Positions 1 to 6,768 of a stretch of 64,000 nt of DNA are shown here, piece after piece. The notes below the pieces were generated by a model that was given only the letters and a program-made list of their open reading frames with translations, did no database searches and was not told the DNA's origin. Source of the DNA: Anaerobacillus alkaliphilus (GTDB taxonomy: Bacteria; Bacillota; Bacilli; Bacillales; Anaerobacillaceae); assembly GCF_004116265.1 (NCBI RefSeq), contig NZ_QOUX01000001.1, positions 372,001 to 436,000 on the forward strand, given 5' to 3'. The position numbers and the translations under genes were made by a program. Every line of letters begins with the position of its first letter. Within the stretch, counting starts at the first letter, position 1.

Positions 1-1
1 T

Positions 2-559
2 ATGACGAATGCTCAGAGTTTATTACACGGTGATTTACACACTGGCTCTATCTTTATTAAAGAAGACTCGACAAAAATCATTGACCCTGAGTTTGCCTTT
101 TATGGACCAATTGGATATGACGTTGGAAATGTTATTGCTAATTTAATTTTTGCATATGTTCATGCAAGAGCAACGATTGATGATGAGGCGAAAAAGGTTG
201 ACTATATGTCATACCTAGAAGATACAATTGTTGATACTATCGACCTTTATAAGGATAAGTTTATGGTTGCTTGGGATGAAAAAGCATTAGATCCTGTAGC
301 GAGTTATCCAGGATTTAAAGAATACTATATAGGTAAAGTACTAGATAATACGGCTGCGGTTACTGGATTAGAGCTTTGCAGAAGAATTATTGGAATAGCC
401 CACGTAAAAGATATAACATCCATTCAAGATCAAGACAAAAGGGCAGCGGCTGAGAAAATTTGCTTGTCGGTTGGAAAGATGTTGATCCTTGAGAGAGAAT
501 GGGTAAAAACTGGGGAAGATTACGTAAAGGTAATCCGAGAGTTTGAACAACTATTTTAG
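2..559 (+). CDS. mtnK: 5-methylthioribose kinase, C-terminal part (left-truncated by window)
   Basis: Phosphorylates 5-methylthioribose (and, in promiscuous members, 5-deoxyribose) at C1 using ATP. Only the C-terminal ~185 residues are inside the window; the family is about 400 residues, so the true start lies upstream and the first Met here is internal. Visible are the catalytic loop HGDLHTGS (residues 9-16 of this fragment) and the metal-binding segment IDPEFAFYGP, both closely matching Bacillus MtnK of the aminoglycoside-kinase-like fold. The gene ends 12 nt before mtnA, so the two are almost certainly cotranscribed. Its place at the head of a microcompartment operon suggests it makes the sugar-1-phosphate that feeds the compartment. 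Family call is very secure; the preferred sugar (methylthio- versus deoxyribose) is not visible in sequence. Confidence 0.93.
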   Translation: MTNAQSLLHGDLHTGSIFIKEDSTKIIDPEFAFYGPIGYDVGNVIANLIFAYVHARATIDDEAKKVDYMSYLEDTIVDTIDLYKDKFMVAWDEKALDPVASYPGFKEYYIGKVLDNTAAVTGLELCRRIIGIAHVKDITSIQDQDKRAAAEKICLSVGKMLILEREWVKTGEDYVKVIREFEQLF

Positions 560-571
560 GAGTGAGTATTT

Positions 572-1645
572 GTGACAAATCCAGTTGCAGTCATTCAGTC
601 AGTTAGACTTGATGATGAAAAAGATGCACTAATTTTATTAGATCAGACAGTACTTCCTAACAGGAAGGAATATTTAGAACTTAAAGAGCTGAAAGACATA
701 TGGGATGCAATCTATCACCTAAAAGTGCGTGGCGCACCTGCAATTGGAATTGCTGCTGCATATGGTGTATATCTAGGGACAAAACAATCTGTAGCTTCTA
801 CGTATGAAGAACTTTTGGAAGATTTTAAAAAAGCAAAAGAGTATCTAGCCTCTTCTAGACCTACGGCAGTAAATTTGTTTTGGGCATTAAACCGCATGGA
901 AGGAAGACTTCATCAAGAGGCAGATAAGTCAGTTACTGAGATAAAGACTGCCTTAAAAGAAGAAGCAGAGCTCATCCGTGCAGAAGATGAAAAGGTTTGT
1001 GAAGCGATTGGCGAATATGCGTTGTCATTATTAAAGCCAGGAATGGGCTTATTAACCCATTGTAATGCAGGTACGATTGCTACAGCCAAATACGGTACTG
1101 CCTTAGCGCCTATTTACTTGGGGCAAGTACAAGGATATGACTTTACAGTTTTTGCTGATGAAACACGACCACTGTTACAAGGAGCGCGCCTCACTGCTTG
1201 GGAGTTAAAAGAAGCAGGAGTTGATGTCACGTTAATCTGTGATAATATGGCGTCAATTGTCATGAAAGAAGGAAAGGTACAAGCTGTTTTGGTTGGTTGT
1301 GATCGTGTTGCCGCTAATGGGGATGCTGCTAATAAAATAGGAACATCTGGTGTAGCGATTTTAGCCAAGCATTATAATATCCCGTTTTATGTTTGTGCGC
1401 CGTTTTCAACTGTTGATTTAGATTGTCACACAGGAGCGGACATCCATATTGAATTACGTCCTTCAGAGGAAATTACAACCAAGTGGTATAGCGAATCTAT
1501 GGCTCCAGAGGGAGTTAAAACATATAATCCTGCTTTTGACGTAACGGATCATGAGCTTATAACGGCCATTGTGACAGAGAATGGTATTGCATACCCACCT
1601 TTTAGTGATAGCTTAGCTCGGTTATCGAAAGCTACGAAGAAATAG
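572..1645 (+). CDS. mtnA: S-methyl-5-thioribose-1-phosphate isomerase
   Basis: Isomerises methylthioribose-1-phosphate (or 5-deoxyribose-1-phosphate) to the ribulose-1-phosphate. 357 aa, full length for the family. Motifs seen: RGAPAIGIAAAYG (53-65), THCNAGTIAT with the catalytic Cys164, and CDRVAANGDAANKIGT with the catalytic Asp244, the pair that acts in Bacillus subtilis MtnA. It starts at GTG behind AGGAGTG (558-564). mtnK is just upstream and a class II aldolase, rather than mtnB/W/X/D of the methionine salvage pathway, follows at 20 nt. That gene order points to the aldolase-based 'DHAP shunt'/5-deoxyribose disposal route instead of methionine regeneration. Confidence 0.95.
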   Translation: MTNPVAVIQSVRLDDEKDALILLDQTVLPNRKEYLELKELKDIWDAIYHLKVRGAPAIGIAAAYGVYLGTKQSVASTYEELLEDFKKAKEYLASSRPTAVNLFWALNRMEGRLHQEADKSVTEIKTALKEEAELIRAEDEKVCEAIGEYALSLLKPGMGLLTHCNAGTIATAKYGTALAPIYLGQVQGYDFTVFADETRPLLQGARLTAWELKEAGVDVTLICDNMASIVMKEGKVQAVLVGCDRVAANGDAANKIGTSGVAILAKHYNIPFYVCAPFSTVDLDCHTGADIHIELRPSEEITTKWYSESMAPEGVKTYNPAFDVTDHELITAIVTENGIAYPPFSDSLARLSKATKK

Positions 1646-1665
1646 TTGGTTAAGGAGCTGTACTT

Positions 1666-2445
1666 ATGGTAGAGAAGACGAAATACTACTCTGATTTCGA
1701 GGCGAAAAAGTTAATCTGTGAAATCGGAAAACGAGTGTACAATAAAAATTTTGTTGCTGCTAATGACGGGAACATTTCCGTGAAAGTGGGACCAAATACG
1801 ATTTGGACGACGCCAACTGGGGTCAGTAAAGGATTTATGACACCTGACATGATGGTGAAAATGGATCTATCAGGGAAGATTTTAGCTGGTAAACTAAAGC
1901 CTTCCTCAGAGGTGAAAATGCATTTAAGGGTTTATAAAGAAAACCCTGAAGTAAATGCCGTTGTACATGCCCACCCTCCTGTGGCAACCTCTTACGCAAT
2001 TGCTGGGATTAGTTTGGAAAAACCAATTTCTCCGGAAGCAGTTGTTTTATTAGGGAGAGTTCCTGTAGCCAAATATGCTACACCAGGAACAGAGGAAGTT
2101 CCCGATTCAATTGCGCCATACTGTAAAGATCATAATGCAGTCTTGCTTGCGAATCACGGCGCATTAACTTGGGGAAGAGACATTATTGAAGCGTATTATC
2201 GAATGGAGTCATTGGAGCATTACGCATTGATGTCAATGTATTCAACCAATATTATCAACAAAGCTAATGAGCTAAGTTGTTCGCAAGTTTCTGACCTTAT
2301 TGAAATACGAACAAAGATGGGAATTCATAGTGGTGGGGTTCCGCCTTGTGAGGAACAGCCAAACCAAACAGATACTAGCAAAGAACAACTGATCGAAGAA
2401 GTAGTACGGAAAGTTACTGCAGAAATCTTAAAGAAACTGAAATGA
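1666..2445 (+). CDS. Class II aldolase, probable 5-deoxyribulose-/5-methylthioribulose-1-phosphate aldolase with C-terminal encapsulation peptide
   Basis: Zinc-dependent aldolase of the fuculose-1-phosphate aldolase/adducin family, expected to split the ketose-1-phosphate made by MtnK-MtnA into dihydroxyacetone phosphate and acetaldehyde or (methylthio)acetaldehyde. Zn ligands are recognisable as His101 and His103 (HAHPP) and His164 (LANHGALTWG); Glu82 in KPSSEVKMH fits the catalytic acid. The catalytic domain ends near residue 218. A Gly/Pro/Gln-rich linker (222-236) then leads to a predicted amphipathic helix at 238-259 (TSKEQLIEEVVRKV...), the classic layout of a BMC encapsulation peptide; non-BMC members of about 210-220 aa lack it. 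AAGGAG at 1652-1657 supports this ATG. Lactaldehyde-forming fucose/rhamnose BMCs use the same family, but no isomerase or kinase for those sugars is present here. Confidence 0.85.
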   Translation: MVEKTKYYSDFEAKKLICEIGKRVYNKNFVAANDGNISVKVGPNTIWTTPTGVSKGFMTPDMMVKMDLSGKILAGKLKPSSEVKMHLRVYKENPEVNAVVHAHPPVATSYAIAGISLEKPISPEAVVLLGRVPVAKYATPGTEEVPDSIAPYCKDHNAVLLANHGALTWGRDIIEAYYRMESLEHYALMSMYSTNIINKANELSCSQVSDLIEIRTKMGIHSGGVPPCEEQPNQTDTSKEQLIEEVVRKVTAEILKKLK

Positions 2446-2459
2446 AAAGAGGGTAACAA

Positions 2460-4142
2460 TTGAGCATTCACCTCGACGAAAATGACATTCAAAAGATTAT
2501 TGAAGCTGTGATGCGCAATGTAGAATCTGCGTTGGAAGTGAAACCTTCTACCGGTAAGGAGAAAGCTCCAATGATGGCAGCAGCCCAATTTGCCGTCAAA
2601 AAGGCTGTACAAAAGCCACAAGAAATTTGTGAAGTGATTGAGAAAAATGAGTCACAGGCAATGAAAGCAGCCTTACAATTTGCCGTAAAAAAACGGGTGC
2701 CTTGTTCAGAGCCTGCTCCAAAACCGATAGTAGCATCACCGATAAAATTAAGTGTAACCTCTCACTATGCCGTGAAAAATGCTGTCACTGAAGCATATGG
2801 GGTGTTCGATAGCATGGAACAGGCAATTGATGCAGGCTTTCAGGCACAAGTAAACTACGTAAAAGACTATAAACTACAGGATCGCGAGCGGTTGATTAAC
2901 GCGGTTCGTCAAAGTATTGTTGCGGAAAAAGAGACATTAGCAAAGCTTGTTTTAGAAGAAACGAAGCTCGGAAACTATCAAGATAAAATTTTAAAACATG
3001 AGCTGGCAGCTTTAAAAACACCTGGAGTTGATATTTTAAAAGCAGAAGCGTTTACTGGAGACGACGGCTTGACGATTGTAGAGCACGCACCGTTTGGATT
3101 AATTGGTGCCGTTACACCAGTAACGAACCCAACTGAAACGGTTATTAACAATAGTATTAGTATGCTAGCTGGTGGAAATGCCGTTGTTTTTAATGTTCAT
3201 CCTTCTTCAAAGAAGGCCTGCGCCTATGTAGTCACCCTGATTAATAAGGCGATCAAGGCTGCTGGTGGACCACTGAATTTAGTTACGATGGTCAAAGATC
3301 CAACCTTAGAAACACTAAATCCAATAATGGAAAGTCCTAAGGTAAAGTTATTAGTTGGTACAGGTGGTCCTGGTCTTGTTCGAACATTGCTTAAGTCAGG
3401 GAAAAAGGCAATCGGGGCAGGTGCAGGGAATCCCCCTGTGATTGTAGATGAAACTGCTGATATGGAAAATGCCGCAAAGTCAATTATTTTAGGGGCTTCA
3501 TTTGATAATAATCTCCTCTGTATTGCAGAGAAAGAAGTCTTTGTGATTGATCGAGTAGCCGATGATCTTATTTTTCAATTGCTTAATCAAGGTGCTTATA
3601 TGCTTGATCGCTACCAATTAGATAAGATTATGAGCCTTACATTAGAGGAAAATCATCAAGAAGAGGCAAGAGGCTGTAGCCTAAACCCTAAGCGGAAGTA
3701 TCATGTTAATAAGAACTGGATAGGTAAAGATGCGAAAGCAATTTTATCACAAATTGGAGTAACCGCTCCGGCCAATGTAAAACTAGTAATCTGCGAAGTT
3801 GAAGCAGAGCATCCCTTTGTACAACTAGAACAAATGATGCCAATACTTCCAATCGTTAGAGTGAAAGATTTAGACGAAGCCATTCAACTAGCTGTAACAG
3901 CGGAGCATGGAAACCGCCATACTGCCATAATGCACTCAAAAAATCTAGACAACCTAGCAAAGTTTGCTAGTGCGATCGATACGACCATTTTCGTAAAGAA
4001 TGCTTCATCATTAGCTGGAGTTGGCTTTGGCGGTGAGGGTCATGCGACGATGACGATTGCGGGTCCTACTGGGGAAGGGATCACTTCTGCCAAGACATTT
4101 ACACGACAAAGACGAAATGTTTTAGCCGAGGTGAAGAAATGA
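2460..4142 (+). CDS. CoA-acylating aldehyde dehydrogenase (PduP/EutE family) with extended, repeat-bearing N-terminus
   Basis: Oxidises the aldehyde released by the aldolase to acyl-CoA with NAD+ and CoA inside the shell. 560 aa against about 460 for PduP. The catalytic domain runs from about 112 onward, with the nucleophile Cys354 in NNLLCIAEK and a glycine-rich cofactor segment near 300-325. The N-terminal ~110 residues are unusual: a first amphipathic helix (5-26) resembling encapsulation peptides, then three related segments, APMMAAAQFAVKKAV (36-50), AMKAALQFAVKKRV (67-80) and VTSHYAVKNAV (99-109), separated by Pro/Glu/Lys-rich linkers. Start is TTG behind AGAGGG. The stop overlaps the first shell gene by 4 nt (ATGA), so translation is likely coupled. 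Family is secure; the acyl group (acetyl or methylthioacetyl) is inferred from the operon. Confidence 0.93.
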   Translation: MSIHLDENDIQKIIEAVMRNVESALEVKPSTGKEKAPMMAAAQFAVKKAVQKPQEICEVIEKNESQAMKAALQFAVKKRVPCSEPAPKPIVASPIKLSVTSHYAVKNAVTEAYGVFDSMEQAIDAGFQAQVNYVKDYKLQDRERLINAVRQSIVAEKETLAKLVLEETKLGNYQDKILKHELAALKTPGVDILKAEAFTGDDGLTIVEHAPFGLIGAVTPVTNPTETVINNSISMLAGGNAVVFNVHPSSKKACAYVVTLINKAIKAAGGPLNLVTMVKDPTLETLNPIMESPKVKLLVGTGGPGLVRTLLKSGKKAIGAGAGNPPVIVDETADMENAAKSIILGASFDNNLLCIAEKEVFVIDRVADDLIFQLLNQGAYMLDRYQLDKIMSLTLEENHQEEARGCSLNPKRKYHVNKNWIGKDAKAILSQIGVTAPANVKLVICEVEAEHPFVQLEQMMPILPIVRVKDLDEAIQLAVTAEHGNRHTAIMHSKNLDNLAKFASAIDTTIFVKNASSLAGVGFGGEGHATMTIAGPTGEGITSAKTFTRQRRNVLAEVKK

Positions 4143-4459
4143 CCGAAGCCATCGGATTTTTAGAAGTACAGGGATATAGTGTGGCGCTTGCTGCCATGGA
4201 TAAAGCTTGTAAAGCCGCTACCATTACCATTCAAGGAATTGATAGTAATAATCCAAGCACTGGAGATGCAGCACCTATTCCGGTTGTCATTCAAGTTAAA
4301 TTTACAGGCTCGATCTCTGATGTGAAGGTTGCCCTAGAAGTTGCTCGACTTGAAGCTTGTCGTCATATTGCTGAAGAAGACGTTTCTACTCATTTCATTC
4401 CCTCAGGTTTTAGCGGCTTAGAGAAGTTGTTGAAAAGTGGGAAAGTTCGTCCGAAATAG
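4139..4459 (+). CDS. BMC-domain shell protein 1 (atypical, with insertion)
   Basis: 106 aa, one BMC (Pfam00936-type) domain: begins TEAIGFLEVQGYSVALAAMD and ends with a GLEKLL helix, the normal boundaries of a hexamer-forming shell tile. It differs from the two canonical tiles downstream: instead of the short KIGSG pore loop there is a longer Asn/Pro/Gly-rich segment (IDSNNPSTGDAAPIP, about residues 34-48), so the hexamer pore may be of another size or charge. Translationally coupled to the aldehyde dehydrogenase through a 4-nt overlap. It is likely a minor shell component, perhaps with a special transport role; that role is inference. Confidence 0.88.
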   Translation: MTEAIGFLEVQGYSVALAAMDKACKAATITIQGIDSNNPSTGDAAPIPVVIQVKFTGSISDVKVALEVARLEACRHIAEEDVSTHFIPSGFSGLEKLLKSGKVRPK

Positions 4460-4473
4460 TAGGAGGGTTGAAA

Positions 4474-4773
4474 ATGGGTCTTTCATTAGGAATGCTTGAA
4501 GTAAGAGGAATGGGTACAACATTCGTTTGTATTGATAAAATGGTCAAATCTGCCTTTGTTGAAGTTACTAGAGTTGAACAAATAGGTTCGGGAGTGATCA
4601 CAATTTTTATCCAAGGAGAACTAGCTTCTGTCCAGTATGCAATAGCAGTAGGAGAAGAAGTAGTTCAAAGTTACGGACAGTTCATCGCTTCAAGAGTCAT
4701 TGCGAGGCCGTATAATGGGTTGGAAAAATTAACTGCTCAAGAAGAAAAGGTGGTCAAGCATGGAGAGAATTGA
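4474..4773 (+). CDS. BMC-domain shell protein 2
   Basis: 99 aa single BMC domain (GMLEVRGMGTTFVCID... RPYNGLEKL). AGGAGG lies at 4461-4466, which puts the ATG at 4474 at the ideal 7-nt spacing; an in-frame TTG at 4468 is too close to it, so the ATG is chosen. The pore region reads EQIGSGVITIF, near the canonical KIGSG. The C-terminus ends in a charged tail (TAQEEKVVKHGEN) whose coding region overlaps the next shell gene by 14 nt. Probably a hexamer-forming tile; its divergence from shell proteins 4 and 5 suggests a distinct position or pore. Confidence 0.88.
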   Translation: MGLSLGMLEVRGMGTTFVCIDKMVKSAFVEVTRVEQIGSGVITIFIQGELASVQYAIAVGEEVVQSYGQFIASRVIARPYNGLEKLTAQEEKVVKHGEN

Positions 4774-5125
4774 GTCCATTGGAGTGATCGAGACGCAATA
4801 TTATCCTGTTGCCGTTGAAATTTTAGATCAAATATGTAAAGGAACAAACGTCCAGCTTTTAACAAGTGAGAATTATTTAGGTGGGATGCTCGTCTCACTC
4901 ATTGTTGGTGGAAGCGTTTCGGATGTAAATGAAGCAGTAGCCATTGCCAAACAGGTTTGTCAGGATAAAGAAAATAATCCACTAAAAAAGGCAATTGCTA
5001 TTTCGAATCCTCATCCTGAAATTTTAAAATATATCCTACCTGCTCCTAAAGAGGTAGAACTTCCGGCGGTTGTAAAAAGCCGTCGAAAAAAAACAAATGT
5101 AAACACATCTAAGGAGGACTTATAA
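4760..5125 (+). CDS. BMC-domain shell protein 3 with basic C-terminal extension
   Basis: 121 aa. BMC fold over roughly residues 5-92 (IGVIETQYYPVAVEILDQ ... HPEILKYIL), then an extra ~28-residue tail containing Pro/Val and a basic patch (KSRRKKTNV). PduK/EutK-like shell proteins also carry C-terminal extensions, but no metal-binding Cys cluster or recognisable helix-turn-helix is seen in this one. It starts inside the end of shell gene 2 (14-nt overlap) and ends 3 nt before the next tile gene, so it is part of one translationally coupled shell block. The tail could bind cargo or nucleic acid; this is speculative. Confidence 0.85.
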   Translation: MERIESIGVIETQYYPVAVEILDQICKGTNVQLLTSENYLGGMLVSLIVGGSVSDVNEAVAIAKQVCQDKENNPLKKAIAISNPHPEILKYILPAPKEVELPAVVKSRRKKTNVNTSKEDL

Positions 5126-5128
5126 ATT

Positions 5129-5401
5129 ATGAACGAATCAATTGGAATTATCGAAACAAAAGGTTTAACAGCAGCGATTGAAGCAGCTGATGCGATGTTA
5201 AAAGCAGCAAACGTAGAAATCGTTGGCAGTGAAAAAATCGGCTCAGGTTTAGTTTCTGTGATTGTTAAGGGCGACGTTGGGGCAGTGAAAGCAGCAACAG
5301 AAGTAGGTGCAGAAGCAGCGGGGCGCATTGGTGAAGTAGTTGCCGTTCATGTAATCCCAAGACCACACAGCGATGTAGCTAAATTATTACCAAATTTATA
5401 A
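5129..5401 (+). CDS. BMC-H hexameric shell protein (PduA/EutM-type) 4
   Basis: 90 aa canonical BMC-H tile: [20 protein letters not shown], pore loop [11 protein letters not shown], and the C-terminal [11 protein letters not shown] helix. Preceded by AAGGAGG (5111-5117). It and the next gene differ at only a few residues, so they form a recent tandem duplication, and they most resemble the abundant structural tiles that make the facets. Acts as the main wall of the compartment and as the pore for small metabolites. Confidence is high from family likeness and context. Confidence 0.95.
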   Translation: MNESIGIIETKGLTAAIEAADAMLKAANVEIVGSEKIGSGLVSVIVKGDVGAVKAATEVGAEAAGRIGEVVAVHVIPRPHSDVAKLLPNL

Positions 5402-5443
5402 ACCAAAAAACAAAAATACGTAAAATCCTAGGAGGAAAATAAA

Positions 5444-5719
5444 ATGAGTCAATCAATCGGAATTATCGAAACAAAAGGTTTAACAGCAGCAATTGAGGCA
5501 GCAGATGCAATGTTAAAAGCAGCAAACGTAGAAATCGTTGGTAGCGAAAAAATCGGTTCAGGGTTGGTATCAGTGATTGTTCAAGGAGAAGTAGGCGCAG
5601 TGAAAGCAGCAACAGAAGTAGGTGCAGAAGCAGCTAGCCGAGTGGGTGAACTTGTGGCTGTTCACGTAATCCCAAGACCGCATGCTGATGTGGCAAAATT
5701 GTTACCAGCTTTAAAATAA
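5444..5719 (+). CDS. BMC-H hexameric shell protein (PduA/EutM-type) 5
   Basis: 91 aa, almost identical to the preceding tile over its whole length, with changes such as K to Q in IVQGE, G to S in AASRVGEL, and a C-terminal ALK in place of NL. It has its own AGGAGG (5431-5436) after a 42-nt spacer, so dosage can be set separately. Two nearly identical major tiles suggest need for high shell-protein output or mixed hexamers. Same facet role as its twin. Confidence 0.95.
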   Translation: MSQSIGIIETKGLTAAIEAADAMLKAANVEIVGSEKIGSGLVSVIVQGEVGAVKAATEVGAEAASRVGELVAVHVIPRPHADVAKLLPALK

Positions 5720-5732
5720 TTGGTGAAACAAA

Positions 5733-6398
5733 GTGATTGATAAGAACGCCCTCCTTGAAGAGATTACTAGGTTAGTAGTTACTGAGCTAAAGGAACAAAA
5801 TGTCACGGTATCTACGAAACAACAAAAGAGCTATGTCCCTGTCAGCATTTCCGCTAGGCACATTCACCTTCAAAGAGATCATCTCGATGCTCTTTTTGGC
5901 AAAGGTTATCAATTGACAAAACATAAGGATATTTCTCAGCCTGGACAGTGGGCATGTAATGAAAAGGTTACGATTCAGGGACCAAAGGGTAAAATAGAAA
6001 ATGTTCGCGTATTATCACCACTCCGCGAGGCAACTCAAGTAGAGGTAGCCAGTAGTGATGCCAGAAAACTAGGGTTAGAACCTCCGGTTAGAAGCTCAGG
6101 GAATCTCACTGGTTCTGCACCAATTACGATTATTGGACCGAAGGGAACCATTCAATTACAGGAAGGCTGTATCATTGCCGATCGTCATATTCACATGACA
6201 CCTCAAGACGCGATGGAATTTGGGGTTAGGGATAAACAAAAGGTCTCTGTAAAGGTTCCTGGGGGTAAAGGTGGACTTATGGGAGAAGTAACGATTCGTG
6301 TCCGACATAATTATGCACTTGATATGCACATTGATACTGATGATGCCAATGCATTTGGACTGAGCGGAAATGAACAGTTGCAAATCATTCCCGATTAG
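5733..6398 (+). CDS. pduL: PduL-type phosphate acyltransferase with N-terminal encapsulation helix
   Basis: Converts the acyl-CoA made in the lumen to acyl-phosphate, releasing CoA for re-use. 221 aa. The two halves of the PduL fold are visible, each with a zinc-binding His pair: SARHIHL (His43, His45) and ADRHIHM (His152, His154); the phosphate-binding region is SPLREATQVE (Arg98). Residues 1-22 (MIDKNALLEEITRLVVTELK...) form a predicted amphipathic helix followed by a polar linker, as in shell-targeted PduL; such a peptide is generally absent from free cytosolic forms. Starts at GTG with a weak ribosome-binding site, 13 nt after the shell tile. No acetate kinase lies in the window, so acyl-phosphate would be used by an enzyme encoded elsewhere. 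Confidence 0.95.
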   Translation: MIDKNALLEEITRLVVTELKEQNVTVSTKQQKSYVPVSISARHIHLQRDHLDALFGKGYQLTKHKDISQPGQWACNEKVTIQGPKGKIENVRVLSPLREATQVEVASSDARKLGLEPPVRSSGNLTGSAPITIIGPKGTIQLQEGCIIADRHIHMTPQDAMEFGVRDKQKVSVKVPGGKGGLMGEVTIRVRHNYALDMHIDTDDANAFGLSGNEQLQIIPD

Positions 6399-6415
6399 AT
6401 GGAGGGTTTGCTAAG

Positions 6416-6667
6416 ATGATTATAGGCAAGGTAATAAATAGAGTTGTTTCTACAAGAAAGTATGAGGAGCTACAAGGTTATAAGTTACTCGTTATTCAAC
6501 CTTGTTATGGTTCAGCCGATTTTTTTGTAGCCGCAGATAACATTGGAGCCGGTGAGGGTGAGTATGTACTTGTTTCCACAGGAGAAGCAGTACAACACGC
6601 TTTAACGAAACATGCACCAATTGATGCGATTGTTGTTGGGATATTAGATCACGAACCGACCATATAA
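6416..6667 (+). CDS. BMC-P pentameric vertex protein (EutN/CcmL family)
   Basis: 83 aa. Forms the pentamers that cap the vertices of the icosahedral shell. The sequence opens MIIGKVINRVVSTRKYEELQ and contains GYKLLVIQP, AADNIGAGEGEYVLV and the C-terminal DAIVVGILD strand, all typical of EutN/CcmL. A shell needs at least one such gene, so with the BMC-H genes this locus can in principle make a closed compartment. RBS GGAGGG lies directly upstream. Confidence 0.95.
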   Translation: MIIGKVINRVVSTRKYEELQGYKLLVIQPCYGSADFFVAADNIGAGEGEYVLVSTGEAVQHALTKHAPIDAIVVGILDHEPTI

Positions 6668-6690
6668 AAGGGTAGAGTAGGAGGTTGAAC

Positions 6691-6768
6691 ATGTTGAAAA
6701 AGAACCGTTCATTCTTACAGAATTATGTGCAAGTGATACAAATAGACCGTAGGAGCAAGAAATTATGA
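6691..6768 (+). CDS. Possible 25-residue peptide coupled to the downstream flavoprotein
   Basis: ATG at 6691 behind a perfect AGGAGG (6679-6684, 6-nt gap) opens a 25-codon frame (MLKKNRSFLQNYVQV...) whose TGA overlaps the ATG of the next gene in an ATGA arrangement. The product is basic and has no recognisable domain. The signals are better than those of the flavoprotein gene itself, so it may be a translational coupler or a small compartment protein. It could also be a degenerate gene start. Codon evidence is too short to decide. Confidence 0.4.
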   Translation: MLKKNRSFLQNYVQVIQIDRRSKKL

